A stretch of 64,000 bases of DNA from Bog-473 sp963736525 (GTDB lineage: Bacteria; Actinomycetota; Acidimicrobiia; Acidimicrobiales; RAAP-2). Positions 16,339 to 25,995 of the stretch are shown in pieces. The notes under the pieces are model-generated. The model saw nothing but the letters and a program-made list of their open reading frames with translations. It had not been told where the DNA came from and did no database searches. The stretch spans positions 1-64,000 of the forward strand of contig CAVTPF010000023.1 of assembly GCA_963736525.1 (NCBI GenBank). Direction: 5' to 3'. Numbering within the stretch: position 1 is the stretch's first letter; every line of letters begins with the position of its first letter. The position numbers and the translations under genes are program-made.

Positions 16339-18201
16339 TCAGTTCTCGACGCGGACGACAACCGGAGCGCTCCGAGTGGTCTGCCCGGAGCTGTCTTCGG
16401 CGACGCTTCGGATGGTGTACACACCGTTGGGGAAGTTGGTCGTGTCCCATCCCCCGATCCACCCATAGGGGGTGACGGCTCCGGTGACCACGAATGCATG
16501 CTGGAGGGTGCCCCCGGTGATCTCGAACTTGACGCCCGCCAACCCGAGGAAGGCGGAAGCGCGAGCATCGAGCCAATAGGCGCCGTGGACGGTCGTACCC
16601 GACGATTTGGGCCGCAGCAGTGCGGTCACGGGCGGAAGGATGTGCGAGGTCGTTCCGCCACTTCCTCGCCGCCAGACGATGATGGTGTCGCTCTGGCCGA
16701 CGGTCCACAACCGCTCGGGATGGTATCCGTCGGCGAAGGCCGCCTTCTCGATGGCCGTTTGATTCAGCGAGCCGGCATAGGGGAAAACGCTGGCTCCGGT
16801 GATGAGCGCATTTGCGCGCGAAAGGTACCCGATCGCGGCAGCCGTCTCAGTGCTACTCGAGGTTGGGTCGAGCAGCGTCGCGTAGGTACCGAGCTCCCAC
16901 GACAGCCCATTGATGTTGACGATGGCGTCATCCCGTGCGACCACGGTCCGATCCCCACGAACGGCGTTGGCCACCTGCTGAGTGATCAGACCGACATCCG
17001 AGCGACTGGTCCCGCCGGCGAGGACGACCTCACTGGAATATTTCGCACCGGGCCACCACTCGCTTCTCGAGCCGGTGAACTGGTAGGCAAACCCGACGAC
17101 CGCCACCGCCGCCAACGGCACCATGGCCACGCGAAGGGCGCGCGACGGGAACTGACCGAGAACGCCCCCGCACGCGACGATGACGACGACGAGAACGGGT
17201 AGACCGAAGGCCGTGCCAACGTTCGTGCTCGTCGACAGGAGAAGGATCGTAAGGACAGACCAGGCCACGAGCATCCACATCGATCTCGCGTTCAGACGAT
17301 GCCGACACACGATGGACAGCACCACGGCCGCCAGCACGGCTAGGCCGAGCACGTAGGATTCGAACCAACCCAGCTCGACCAGTTCATACGTGACCCGCGC
17401 TTTGATCCCCGATGGCGTGAGCCCAAAGCCGCGGGACACGTACCCCGCGGAAGGGTTGTAGCCGGCATTGAGGAGATAGTGCAGCGCCTCGTGACCGGAC
17501 ACCAGCCACCAGGGGCCGGCCAGGACCAGCAGGCTTCCTACCGCCAACAGCGCCGGCCGCCTCCAGAAGGTCCCGTTCCTCCGAACGTCGAGGACGTAGT
17601 CACACACCACGACCACGACGAGCGGGGCAACGTAGACAGGCGCCAGCGACCTTGACAGCGCCAAGGCGGCCATGGCAATGCCGAAGGTCAACGACCAACG
17701 CCAGTTCCGAAGATGGTCGCTCCGGATATAGGAGACAAAGCACCAGATCACCGCCGCGCTGGACGCGATGGCGAAGTTCAGCATCATCGAGTAGCCCAAC
17801 ACCTCGATGTTGAGGCCGGCCAACAGGGCGACGATCAGTGCGCCCATGGGTGACAGCCACGTCCTGGCCAGGACGAAGCTGCCGGCGACAAGAAGCAGCA
17901 GAAGCGGGAGCTCCACGGCTATGCCACCGTAGATCCCCTCTGCGGCCACACCGAGCGCCGCCAGCGCCGGAACGAGCGGCGACGTCTGCCCGGTATGGAG
18001 GACGGCAGTGAAAGGATCGCCGGCCTGGTAGAGGCTCCTCGCCGTATAGGCATAGAGGTAGTCGTCGACGTTCGGCTGATGTGCCTGGACACGGAAGGCG
18101 AAGAGGACGACCCAGACGACTGCCGCGACCGCCAGTGCGATGACGAGGTACCGCCACTGCCGTCGGTCAACGTCACGGTCGCCCTCCACGGCCCAGGTCA
18201 T
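16339..18201 (-). CDS. GT-C family membrane glycosyltransferase with C-terminal Ig-like domain
   Basis: This 620-residue protein has about ten membrane helices in residues 18-370 and a soluble C-terminal part. The first periplasmic loop carries 'QPNVDDYLYAYTARSL', matching the acidic DD-type motif of ArnT/PMT-like GT-C enzymes that use polyprenyl-phosphate sugars. The last 90 residues (GVKFEITGGTL, then TTNFPNGVYTIRSVAEDSSG) look like a bacterial Ig-like domain. It probably glycosylates a cell-surface acceptor. A TATATT element lies within 15 bases upstream of the ATG, which may mean a leaderless transcript. Confidence 0.85.
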   Translation of the reverse strand: MTWAVEGDRDVDRRQWRYLVIALAVAAVVWVVLFAFRVQAHQPNVDDYLYAYTARSLYQAGDPFTAVLHTGQTSPLVPALAALGVAAEGIYGGIAVELPLLLLLVAGSFVLARTWLSPMGALIVALLAGLNIEVLGYSMMLNFAIASSAAVIWCFVSYIRSDHLRNWRWSLTFGIAMAALALSRSLAPVYVAPLVVVVVCDYVLDVRRNGTFWRRPALLAVGSLLVLAGPWWLVSGHEALHYLLNAGYNPSAGYVSRGFGLTPSGIKARVTYELVELGWFESYVLGLAVLAAVVLSIVCRHRLNARSMWMLVAWSVLTILLLSTSTNVGTAFGLPVLVVVIVACGGVLGQFPSRALRVAMVPLAAVAVVGFAYQFTGSRSEWWPGAKYSSEVVLAGGTSRSDVGLITQQVANAVRGDRTVVARDDAIVNINGLSWELGTYATLLDPTSSSTETAAAIGYLSRANALITGASVFPYAGSLNQTAIEKAAFADGYHPERLWTVGQSDTIIVWRRGSGGTTSHILPPVTALLRPKSSGTTVHGAYWLDARASAFLGLAGVKFEITGGTLQHAFVVTGAVTPYGWIGGWDTTNFPNGVYTIRSVAEDSSGQTTRSAPVVVRVEN

Positions 18202-18386
18202 GGTGGAAATATAAGCGGGTGGGCCCGTCCTCGACGGGTCACGGCTCGGTTGACTGATTTCTGCGCGTCGCCTATACGGTCGTGAGAAGGCGCGGACTAG
18301 TGCGACGATCGTCGGGCGTGGGCCATGAAGTCAGTAAGGTGCTCCGATCCCGCGTCGGACGCGGACCGAACCACAGGGGAGGCGTG

Positions 18387-19286
18387 GTGCGCTTTATCCT
18401 TCATTACCCCGAGGCGAACGGGAGCGGCCTCGACCTGCTCGACGCTGGCGCGATTCCGGACATCGCCGCCGCGGCCGAGGCGGCCGGATGGCATGGGTTG
18501 TCGTTGACCGAACACCCCGCACCGTCCAGCCCGTGGCTCGAGTCCGGCGGGCACCAGAGCCTCGACCCCTTCGTCGCGCTGGCCGCAGCCGCTGCGGTCA
18601 CCACGAGGCTGGCTCTCGTGACCAACCTCAGCGTCGTCCCGTACCGCAACCCCCTCAGCCTGGCCAAGAGCGCGGCCACGCTCAACCGCATGTCCGAGGG
18701 TCGCTTCGTCCTCGGCGCCGGCGCGGGATATCTCAAGTCCGAGTTCTTCGCCCTGGGCGTGGACTTCGACGAGCGCAACGCCCTCTTCGACGAAGCGCTC
18801 CACGTGATGCAGCTCCATTGGAGCGGCCAGCCGTTCACTTTCGAGGGCCGCCACTTCTCCGCTCGCAACATCCATGCACTGCCCGCGCCCCGGGATCACC
18901 GGGTCCCCATCTGGATGGGCGGCAATTCCGACGCGGCGCTGCGCCGCGCCGCGCGGCACGCCGACGGCTGGATGCCAATGACGGCCCCGGCCACGGTGGC
19001 CAAGACGGCACGGACCCCGCCCGTCACCACTCCCGAGCAGCTGCGCGAGCGTCTGGCCACCCTGGAGCGCTTCGCCGGGGAGCGCTACGAGCAACTCGAG
19101 CTCATCCTCGGGTACTCGGGCCCGAGCCTGGCCCAGTTCGAGAAGGACGCCGAGCAGATCCGGCACCGCCTGGGCGAGATGTCCGAGCTCGGTGTCGACT
19201 GGACCTTCATCAGTCCACCGTGGTCCCCCGCCCCCGGCCCGGTCGAGTGGCTCCGGGCCTTCGCCAGCACGATCATCACCACCTGA
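18387..19286 (+). CDS. LLM-class F420-dependent oxidoreductase
   Basis: A luciferase-like TIM-barrel flavin/F420 enzyme of 299 residues. Family marks are 'AAEAAGWHGLSLTEHP', 'VALAAAAAVTTRLALVTNL', 'YRNPLSLAKSAATLNRMSEGR', 'LGAGAGYLKSEFFALGVDFD' and 'VPIWMGGNSDAALRRAARHADGW'. The last is the conserved cofactor-phosphate region. The start is GTG 18387, five bases after AGGGGAGG; the frame is open upstream to 18282. Substrate unknown; actinobacterial paralogues reduce or oxidise a wide range of small molecules with F420. It is followed by the FtsX-type permease gene after 95 bases. Confidence 0.92.
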   Translation: MRFILHYPEANGSGLDLLDAGAIPDIAAAAEAAGWHGLSLTEHPAPSSPWLESGGHQSLDPFVALAAAAAVTTRLALVTNLSVVPYRNPLSLAKSAATLNRMSEGRFVLGAGAGYLKSEFFALGVDFDERNALFDEALHVMQLHWSGQPFTFEGRHFSARNIHALPAPRDHRVPIWMGGNSDAALRRAARHADGWMPMTAPATVAKTARTPPVTTPEQLRERLATLERFAGERYEQLELILGYSGPSLAQFEKDAEQIRHRLGEMSELGVDWTFISPPWSPAPGPVEWLRAFASTIITT

Positions 19287-19381
19287 GCAGGTCGCGGCCT
19301 CCCGGCCCCGGGTGCTAGCACGAAGCCGGACCGCAGGGTAGCCACCTTTGTGGCGACCCACCGCTCGGCCACACTTGAGAC

Positions 19382-21952
19382 GTGGAGAGCGGCCGCATCG
19401 GTGGTCCGTCGGCGCCCGTGCACGGGCGGGGGGTGATCCGTGCGGTTGCACGCGAATCCTCCTATCGGTTCCGGGCGACCTTCCGCCGACGTTGGGCTGG
19501 ATACCTGACCCTGGTCGTGCTCATCGGCCTGGTGGGCGGCGTCGCCATGGCGGCCGTGGCCGGCGCCCGGCGGACACAGTCCTCCTTCCCCGTCTATCTG
19601 GCCAGCACCAATCCGTCGGACGTGCAGATGTTCACCGAGTTCGATCCCATCTCGAACACCGGCTATTCGGCGCGGGTGAACGAGGCCGTGGCCCGGGTCC
19701 CTGACGTTGCGCGCGCCGTGGACGTCTTCGGCTTCGACGGCAACCTGCAGGTCCTCGGGCACAACCCGGGATCGGGTGTCCCGGGCGAGGCGCCGCCGTC
19801 CGTCGAGGGCAGCACCAACGGCGAGTACCTCTCCACCGACAAGGTCGCCGTGACCCGGGGCCGGCTGGCCGACCCCGGCCGCATGGACGAGATCGTGATG
19901 TCCGCGGGGGCTGCGGCGGAGTACGGGCTGCACGTCGGGTCCACCCTGCGCGTGGCCTTCTTCACCGACGCGCAGGTCAACAGCCCAGGCTTCACCGGTT
20001 ACCCGAAGGCCAGGCCCCACGTCATCGTCCCCTTCAAGCTCGTCGGCATCGTGGAGTGGAGCACGCAGGTCGTCCAGGATGACGATGCCGCACTGGGCAA
20101 CCAGGTGGCCATCGTCACCCCGGCCTTGACCGCGCGGCTCGAGTCCTGCTGTGCCTACTACTCCTACGTGTCGCTGCACCTGCGCGGCGGCGTGACGCAC
20201 GAGACGGCGGTCGCGGCGGCCGTCAACAAGGTCATTCCTGCCCTGGGACCCGCAGGAGGCCCCACCACCTGGGCGCCGCTTGTCGCAAAGGCCGAGCGCG
20301 CCATCCGGCCCGAGGCCATCGCCATCGGTGTCTTCGGGTTGATCGCCGCCCTTGCCGCGCTGGTCATAAACGGCCAGGTCGTCAGCCGCCTCGTCCGGCG
20401 CAACACCGGCGAGAGTGCGGTCTTGCGCGCGCTGGGTGCCGGGCCGGCCATGATCATGGCCGACGGGCTCGTCGGAGTGATCGGCTCCATCGTCGCGGGG
20501 TCGATGCTGGCCGTGGCGATCGCCGTCGCGCTCTCCCCCTTGACCCCGTTCGGACCGGTCCGGCCCGTCTACCCCCACGCCGGCATCTCTTTCGACTGGA
20601 CCGTCCTCGGGTTCGGCTGCCTGCTGTTCGTCGGGGTGCTGGCGGCCACCGCGCTGGCCGTGGCCTACCTGGTGGCGCCCCACCGGTTGGCCGCCAGGTC
20701 AAGCCGCCCCGCCCGCCACCCCGTCTGGAACCAGGCGGCCGCCGCCGCTGGGCTCCCACCCAGCGCGGTGCTGGGTCTGCGCTCGGCCCTGGGCGCCGGG
20801 TCGGGACGAGATGCGGCGCCCGTACGCTCCGCGCTGCTCGGCGCGGTAATCGCCGTCGTCGTGATCGTGTGCTCCATCACGTTCGGCGCCAGTCTCAATG
20901 CCCTGGTGTCGCAACCCGCGCTCTACGGATGGAACTGGGACTACGCGCTCCTGTCGGGCTTCTCGGCCGCAGAGGACCTGCCGGCGTCAGAGACCACGAC
21001 GCTGCTCGACCACGACCCCGACGTGGCCCACTGGAGCGGCGTGTACTTCGAGGAAGCCTCGTTGGATGGGAGCTCCGTGCCCGTCCTCGCCATGACCCCC
21101 GGTTCCGCGGTGAGCCCGTCCATGCTCTCGGGGCACCCCCTGACGGCGGCGTCACAAATAGTGCTCGGACCTGCGACATTGGCCGCCCTCCGGACACATG
21201 TCGGCGACACCGTCGTCGCCCGGGTGGACGGCCGCGCGCGGACCGTGCGGGTCGTCGGCACGGCCACCCTGCCCACCATCGGGGGCTCGGGCCAACCCAA
21301 TCTCGAAATGGGAACAGGCGCGGTGATGGCGGCCTCGCTGTTCTCGACCACCGACCTCAACGAGCAGGGCAGCCCGATCGGAGGACCGATGGCCGCCTTC
21401 ATCACCGTCCGGCCCGGCGTCAGCCATGCCGCGGCGCTACGATCGCTCGAGCGCGTCACCGCTGTCCTGAACCGTCCATCGGACCCCGACGCGCCGGTGG
21501 GTGGAGTCGTGAGCGCCCTACGACCGGCCGAGATCGCGAACTACCACACCGTCACCGAGACGCCGGCGCTCCTCGCCACCATCCTGGCCGCCGGGGCGGT
21601 CGCGGCCCTCGGGCTCACCCTCGTCGCCTCCGTCCGCCAGCGTCGGCGCCAGTTCGCCGTGCTGAAGGCCCTCGGCTTCACCCGACGGCAGCTCGCGGCG
21701 TCGGTGGCCTGGCAGTCCTCCGTGGCGGCGGCCGTCGGCGTCGTCGTCGGTGTCCCCGTCGGCATCGCGATGGGGCGCTGGTTGTGGACGTTGTTCGCCG
21801 ACGGCATCTCGGCGGTGCCACATCCGACGGTGCCCGTTCTCTCCATCATCCTCGTGACCCTGGGGGCGATCGTCTTCGCCAACGTGGTTGCCCTCCTCCC
21901 GGGGCGCGTCGCTGCCCGGACGCGGACATCCCTCCTGCTGCGGGCCGAATGA
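19382..21952 (+). CDS. FtsX/MacB-type ABC transporter permease (856 aa)
   Basis: A large permease with two FtsX domains. It has an N-terminal helix (AGYLTLVVLIGLVGGVAMAAVAGARRTQSSFPVYL), a long extracytoplasmic region (about residues 65-300), three helices about residues 313-440, one near 495, a second external region, and three final helices from about 720 to 845. 'RRNTGESAVLRALGAG' and 'RRRQFAVLKALGFTRRQL' are the paired coupling motifs that contact an ATPase. No ATP-binding subunit lies beside it. GTG 19382 gives the longest product; GTG 19433 (VIRAVARESSYRFRATF) fits relatives better. Confidence 0.87.
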   Translation: MESGRIGGPSAPVHGRGVIRAVARESSYRFRATFRRRWAGYLTLVVLIGLVGGVAMAAVAGARRTQSSFPVYLASTNPSDVQMFTEFDPISNTGYSARVNEAVARVPDVARAVDVFGFDGNLQVLGHNPGSGVPGEAPPSVEGSTNGEYLSTDKVAVTRGRLADPGRMDEIVMSAGAAAEYGLHVGSTLRVAFFTDAQVNSPGFTGYPKARPHVIVPFKLVGIVEWSTQVVQDDDAALGNQVAIVTPALTARLESCCAYYSYVSLHLRGGVTHETAVAAAVNKVIPALGPAGGPTTWAPLVAKAERAIRPEAIAIGVFGLIAALAALVINGQVVSRLVRRNTGESAVLRALGAGPAMIMADGLVGVIGSIVAGSMLAVAIAVALSPLTPFGPVRPVYPHAGISFDWTVLGFGCLLFVGVLAATALAVAYLVAPHRLAARSSRPARHPVWNQAAAAAGLPPSAVLGLRSALGAGSGRDAAPVRSALLGAVIAVVVIVCSITFGASLNALVSQPALYGWNWDYALLSGFSAAEDLPASETTTLLDHDPDVAHWSGVYFEEASLDGSSVPVLAMTPGSAVSPSMLSGHPLTAASQIVLGPATLAALRTHVGDTVVARVDGRARTVRVVGTATLPTIGGSGQPNLEMGTGAVMAASLFSTTDLNEQGSPIGGPMAAFITVRPGVSHAAALRSLERVTAVLNRPSDPDAPVGGVVSALRPAEIANYHTVTETPALLATILAAGAVAALGLTLVASVRQRRRQFAVLKALGFTRRQLAASVAWQSSVAAAVGVVVGVPVGIAMGRWLWTLFADGISAVPHPTVPVLSIILVTLGAIVFANVVALLPGRVAARTRTSLLLRAE

Positions 21953-22114
21953 GTCGGAGCCGACAGGCCTGCCACCAGGGGCTGCAGGCCGCCAGCCGCC
22001 CACTGTCCTCCCTCATTCCGGCCTCCTCAAGATTCGGCGCGATTCGGCCGAAATTCCCATGTGGACGTTCAGGCCCGCCCCTCGGGCAGCGCGATGCGGG
22101 TGGAGCCCGCCTCC

Positions 22115-22342
22115 ATGCGGATTTCGCGGCACCTGCGGTGGAGGCAGCTCGTCACCGCCTTCGTCATCAGCGCGGTCGTCGGCGTCGGCACCTATACGGC
22201 GACGTACCGCGCCCTGCTGTTCATTTCCGAGACGCCATCGGCGGCAGGACAGGTCGCGCCGCTCCCCGCACACAGTCCCGGACCGGAGCACGTCGTCGGG
22301 ACGCCGTTGGCCCACCCGGCTCCGTCGTCGTCGAATCCCTGA
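22115..22342 (+). CDS. small single-helix membrane protein (75 aa)
   Basis: The product has a basic start (MRISRHLRWRQ), one membrane helix (LVTAFVISAVVGVGTYTATYRALLF) and a Pro/Ser-rich tail. GGTGGAG lies about 9 bases upstream of ATG 22115, supporting this start over the more upstream GTG. No family is recognised. It converges with the cyclic-nucleotide-binding gene on the other strand, ending 25 bases before it. Confidence 0.42.
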   Translation: MRISRHLRWRQLVTAFVISAVVGVGTYTATYRALLFISETPSAAGQVAPLPAHSPGPEHVVGTPLAHPAPSSSNP

Positions 22343-22367
22343 CCCTCGTCGGGAGGCTCGGGACCCC

Positions 22368-22784
22368 TCAGATCTCGTCGTCGGCCTCGGCGTCGCGCAC
22401 GATCCGCTTCACCAGAGACTGCATCAGGGCCCACGCCACGTCGGGGTGGTCCTGCACGAACGGCCGGAACTGCCAGGCCGCCAGTGCGTAGCACTCCATG
22501 TCGGTGTCGGCCGTCACCTCGGCCATCCGGGGACCGTCGTCGATCAGCGCGATCTCTCCGAAGTGGTCCCCGGCCCCGAGCGTCCTCACCTGCTTCCCTC
22601 TCACGGTCACCGTGGCGGTACCGCTGGCGATGACGAAGAACCCGACGCCGGGCTTTCCGTTTTCGATGATGACGCTGCCCGCCGGGAAGGACCTCTGGTT
22701 CATGGTCGCGGCCAGCTGCTTGACGTCCTTCTTGGACAACTGCGAGAACAGCGGCGCGTTCTTGATTGTGTCCTGGACGTCCAT
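22368..22784 (-). CDS. cyclic-nucleotide-binding domain protein (138 aa)
   Basis: A stand-alone Crp/PKA-type cNMP-binding domain. It has 'NAPLFSQLSKKDVKQLA', 'RSFPAGSVIIENGKPGVGFFVIASGTATV', and the phosphate-binding cassette 'FGEIALIDDGPRMAEVTA', where the Gly-Glu and Arg that bind cyclic nucleotide are both present. A closing helix follows (WALMQSLVKRIVRDA). There is no DNA-binding or kinase domain, so it may act through a partner. ATG 22784 is taken because the six residues before it add nothing to the fold. It lies downstream of the histidine-kinase gene with a gap of about 100 bases. Confidence 0.86.
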   Translation of the reverse strand: MDVQDTIKNAPLFSQLSKKDVKQLAATMNQRSFPAGSVIIENGKPGVGFFVIASGTATVTVRGKQVRTLGAGDHFGEIALIDDGPRMAEVTADTDMECYALAAWQFRPFVQDHPDVAWALMQSLVKRIVRDAEADDEI

Positions 22785-22892
22785 CAGGGTCGAACCGTAC
22801 ACGACGACCCGGTGGGCGCCACACGGGTCGCACCCGCGTTCTGCGGGGCGTCGGTCCCTCCGTAGTGCCGGCCGGCGAAGGAGCGACGGGCT

Positions 22893-24359
22893 TCAGGATC
22901 GTGGCGCCACCGGAACCGGCGGCAGGGCCTCGGCGGCCGCGGGAGCCCGCCAGTGCTGCATGGTCACGACAACGCGCGAGCCGCCGTCGTCGTTGATCGG
23001 CGACTCCGCCCGCACGCTGGCGCCCATGGCGGCCGCCAGCTCCGCGACGATCGCCAGCCCCAGGCCCGATCCCATCGGGCGGTTGGGACCGCGGTCGGCT
23101 CGATAGAAGCGCTCGAACACCCGGGCCAGATCGCCCTGGGCGATGCCGGGACCGTCGTCGTCGACCGTGATGACGCAGACCCCCGACGCGCGATCGTCGG
23201 TCAGCGTGACCGCCACCGTCGTCCGGGCGAAGGTGATGGCGTTCTCGATGAGGTTCGCCAGGAGCTGGGCCAGCCGGTCCGGATCCGCCGCGACCGGCTG
23301 GCACGGAACGGCGGGCGCCGCGACCGCCAGCGCGCCGTCTGCAGGTTCGGCGCCCTCGCCGGGAACCCGGAGCACGATGTGGAGCCCGTTCCTGGCGGCC
23401 GCCGGCCGGAACCCCTCCGCCGTCGTGGCGACCACCTCCGCCGCATCGGTCGGACGCATGGAGATCGACATCTGCCGCGCCTCGAGCTTCGTGAGGTCGA
23501 GCAGGTCGCCGACGAGACGCTCCAGGCGCCGTGATTCGGCGATGATGACGTCCGCCGCCTGGCCGCTGTCCTTAATGGCGCCGTCCTGAATCGCCTCGGC
23601 GAACCCGCGGATGGAGGTGAGGGGCGTGCGCAGGTCGTGCGAGACGGCAAGCAAGAGATGGCGTTCCCGGGCCCGGCTGTCCTCCAGGCTCTGCGCCATG
23701 TCGTTGACGGAGCCGGCGAGCGAGGCGAATTCGGGATAATCGCTGGGACGGACCGGGACGCGACCCGACAGCTCGCCCGAGGCGATGCGCCCCGTGACCT
23801 CCATCGCCTCCACCAGCGGACGGGCCATGCGGCGGCTCATCTGCCACGCCACCAGAGCGGCCACGAGGAGCGCCGCTCCCCCGGCGACGATGAAGTAACC
23901 CCAGCTCGGCCCGAGGTCGCCGACGTTGCGGGTCAGCAAGATCGCCAGCGTTCCCCCCAGGCGCAGCCGCACGCGCTCCTCGGTCGTGAGGTTCTGGACG
24001 GGGGCCACGGCGTAGACGAGGTTGCCGACACGGCCCGACGTCGTCTGGCCCGCCTGGACCGCGGCCACGTCGATGTCCTGGGCGTCGAGCCCGCTCGGCA
24101 GCGGGGTCACGATGTCGCCCAGTGTGTCGATCCGTATGAAGTCGGCGTCCTCGAGCTTCAAGGTGGCACGGATGACGCGCAGCACCTTCAGCGACTGCGT
24201 CGAGCTTTGGGACGACGTCAGGCTCTGTGCCTCCGAGACCAGCTGGTCCCGCGCCTGGTTGCGCGCCGCGTTGCGGGTCAGGATGAGGCTGCCCGCCCCC
24301 GCGATCACGAGCACGACCGCGACCAGGCCGACCATGGCCAGCATCAGGCGGCGTCGCAC
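22893..24359 (-). CDS. sensor histidine kinase
   Basis: A membrane sensor kinase of 488 residues. Helix 1 spans about 7-28, an extracytoplasmic sensor domain about 30-150, helix 2 about 153-172 (YFIVAGGAALLVAALVAW), and HAMP about 173-227. The HisKA domain has the H-box 'LLLAVSHDLRTPLTSIRGF' (phosphoacceptor His241). The HATPase domain has N-box 'LANLIENAITFA', G1 'DDDGPGI' and G2 'GSGLGLAIV'. All catalytic motifs are intact. It starts at GTG 24359, 3 bases after the response-regulator stop, so the pair is one operon. The signal is unknown. Confidence 0.95.
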   Translation of the reverse strand: MRRRLMLAMVGLVAVVLVIAGAGSLILTRNAARNQARDQLVSEAQSLTSSQSSTQSLKVLRVIRATLKLEDADFIRIDTLGDIVTPLPSGLDAQDIDVAAVQAGQTTSGRVGNLVYAVAPVQNLTTEERVRLRLGGTLAILLTRNVGDLGPSWGYFIVAGGAALLVAALVAWQMSRRMARPLVEAMEVTGRIASGELSGRVPVRPSDYPEFASLAGSVNDMAQSLEDSRARERHLLLAVSHDLRTPLTSIRGFAEAIQDGAIKDSGQAADVIIAESRRLERLVGDLLDLTKLEARQMSISMRPTDAAEVVATTAEGFRPAAARNGLHIVLRVPGEGAEPADGALAVAAPAVPCQPVAADPDRLAQLLANLIENAITFARTTVAVTLTDDRASGVCVITVDDDGPGIAQGDLARVFERFYRADRGPNRPMGSGLGLAIVAELAAAMGASVRAESPINDDGGSRVVVTMQHWRAPAAAEALPPVPVAPRS

Positions 24360-24362
24360 GGT

Positions 24363-25040
24363 TCAGCCGAACCGGTAGCCGACGCCCCACACGGTGGCGA
24401 GCGGGAGATCGGCCCCGAGCTTCTTGCGCAGCTGCGCCACATGGACGTCGACCGTGCGCTCGTCGCCGTACCAGTCGGTGCCCCAGACGCCGTCGAGCAG
24501 CTGCTGGCGGGTCAGCGCCAGTCCGAGGTTGTTGGCCAGAAAGGCCAGAAGGTCGAACTCGCGAGTCGTCAGTGCCACGACGGTGCCGCCGAGGCGCGCC
24601 TCGCGGCGACGCAGGTCAACCTCGAGGTCGTCGATGCTGACCACCTCCTGGGGCGCCGGGCCCTCGCGGGTCCGGCGCAGGATGGCGCGGACCCGGGCCA
24701 CGAGTTCACGGGGCGAGAAGGGTTTGACCAGATAGTCGTCGGCGCCCAGTTCCAGGCCGAGGATGCGGTCCACCTCGTCGTCCCGCGCCGTGAGGAAGAG
24801 GACGGGCACGGAAGTGCGCGAGCGGATCTCCCGGCACACCCCGAACCCGTCGTGGGCGCCCGGCAGCCCGACGTCGAGGATGACGATGCAGGGATCCTCC
24901 TGCTTGAAGATGTCCAAGCCCTTCTCACCGTCCCCGGCCAGCAGGACGCGATACCCCTCGCGACGCAGGTACAGGTCCACCAGGTCAGCGATGTGGGGGT
25001 CGTCCTCGACGACGATCACCGTTCCGTTCTCCGCGCTCAC
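24363..25040 (-). CDS. OmpR-family response regulator
   Basis: The receiver domain has the acidic pair in 'VVEDDPH' (Glu12, Asp13-14), phosphoacceptor Asp56 (VILDVGLPG), Thr in 'LFLTARDD' and Lys106 (YLVKPFSP). The C-terminal winged helix shows 'LTTREFDLLAFLANNLG', 'LTRQQLLDGVWG' and 'ERTVDVHVAQLRKKLG', then the closing strand 'VWGVGYRFG'. Both halves are intact. GTG 25040 (VSAENGTVIVVEDD) fits the fold best; an ATG at 25091 adds only an Arg/Gly-rich stretch. It is divergent from the secreted-protein gene at 25192, a natural target for the system. Confidence 0.93.
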   Translation of the reverse strand: MSAENGTVIVVEDDPHIADLVDLYLRREGYRVLLAGDGEKGLDIFKQEDPCIVILDVGLPGAHDGFGVCREIRSRTSVPVLFLTARDDEVDRILGLELGADDYLVKPFSPRELVARVRAILRRTREGPAPQEVVSIDDLEVDLRRREARLGGTVVALTTREFDLLAFLANNLGLALTRQQLLDGVWGTDWYGDERTVDVHVAQLRKKLGADLPLATVWGVGYRFG

Positions 25041-25191
25041 GCAGCCAAGCCTCCCACCCCGCGCACCCCCGAATTGCCGGATTCGGGCCATCCCTTACAG
25101 AACCCTCACGATTGTCGAACACCGCCTTCACCCAGCCGGCTCACGATGAGCCCACAGGCGCCCCCGAGGGGGCCCGACGAGAGGAGCAGGC

Positions 25192-25995
25192 ATGTCGAAC
25201 ACGCGCAGGTCGCATCCGCACGCCCAGTGGATCCGATTCGGCGCCGCCGCCCTGGCGTCCGTCGCCATCATCGGGGCGACGGGCGCCGCCGCCGGCGCGG
25301 CGACCTCGGCCGGCACCCCCACCGCGTCGGGCAACACCGGCAGCAGCGGCTCGAGCGCGACCCCGGCCACGCTGTCCGGCATAAAGGCCAAGGCTGCCAC
25401 CGACATCACCAACCGGGTGAACAGCCTCAACGCGGCCATCACCAAGGTCAATGCAGCGAAGGGGCTCGGTGCGGGCCAGTCGACCGTCGACGCCTACCTG
25501 GGGGCGGACATCACGCCCCTCCAACAACTCGACCAGAAGATCGGGGGTGACTCGACGGTCAAGCAGGCGGCCGAGGACTTCTCGACCATCTTCAGCGCCT
25601 ACCGCGTCTACGTGCTCGTCCTGCCCGCGGCTCGAATCGCCGGCGACGCGGACCGTGCCACCACCACCGCGATCCCCGCCCTGACCGCCGACTCGAACAC
25701 GGCGCAGGCGCACGTGAACGCACGCAATCAGGCGGTGCTGCAGCCGCTCATCGACGATCTGAACAGCCAGATCAGCACGGCGACGAACGCAACCAACGGC
25801 CCGGCGGCCGCCGTCTTCGCCTTCACCGCGGCCCAGTGGAACGCCAACCACGACCTCCTCTCGCCGGCCAAGTCGTCGGACCAGACAACCGACACGGCCT
25901 TGAACAAGGCCTGGGCCGACGTGGCGCAGATCAGGCAGGTCCTGCGGTCCCCGGCCGCAGCTCCCGCCGCCGGCACGGCCCCCACGACGAGCTGA
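25192..25995 (+). CDS. secreted Ala/Thr-rich helical protein (267 aa)
   Basis: It has a signal peptide (basic start, then FGAAALASVAIIGATGAAAGAA) and a Gly/Ser-rich linker to about residue 58. About 190 residues of mostly alpha-helical, Ala/Asn/Asp-rich sequence follow (IKAKAATDITNRVNSLNAAI, VKQAAEDFSTIFSAYRVYVL). Family not recognised; such proteins are usually cell-envelope associated. GAGGAGCAGG just upstream of ATG 25192 is a good ribosome-binding site. Head-to-head with the response regulator across 151 bases, it could be controlled by that system. Confidence 0.75.
   Translation: MSNTRRSHPHAQWIRFGAAALASVAIIGATGAAAGAATSAGTPTASGNTGSSGSSATPATLSGIKAKAATDITNRVNSLNAAITKVNAAKGLGAGQSTVDAYLGADITPLQQLDQKIGGDSTVKQAAEDFSTIFSAYRVYVLVLPAARIAGDADRATTTAIPALTADSNTAQAHVNARNQAVLQPLIDDLNSQISTATNATNGPAAAVFAFTAAQWNANHDLLSPAKSSDQTTDTALNKAWADVAQIRQVLRSPAAAPAAGTAPTTS

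Noticed and set aside
17340..17370. tRNA-like T-loop (GGTTCGAATCC on the minus strand)
   Set aside because: No acceptor, D or anticodon stem can be built, and the bases code for a conserved-looking part of the GT-C protein.
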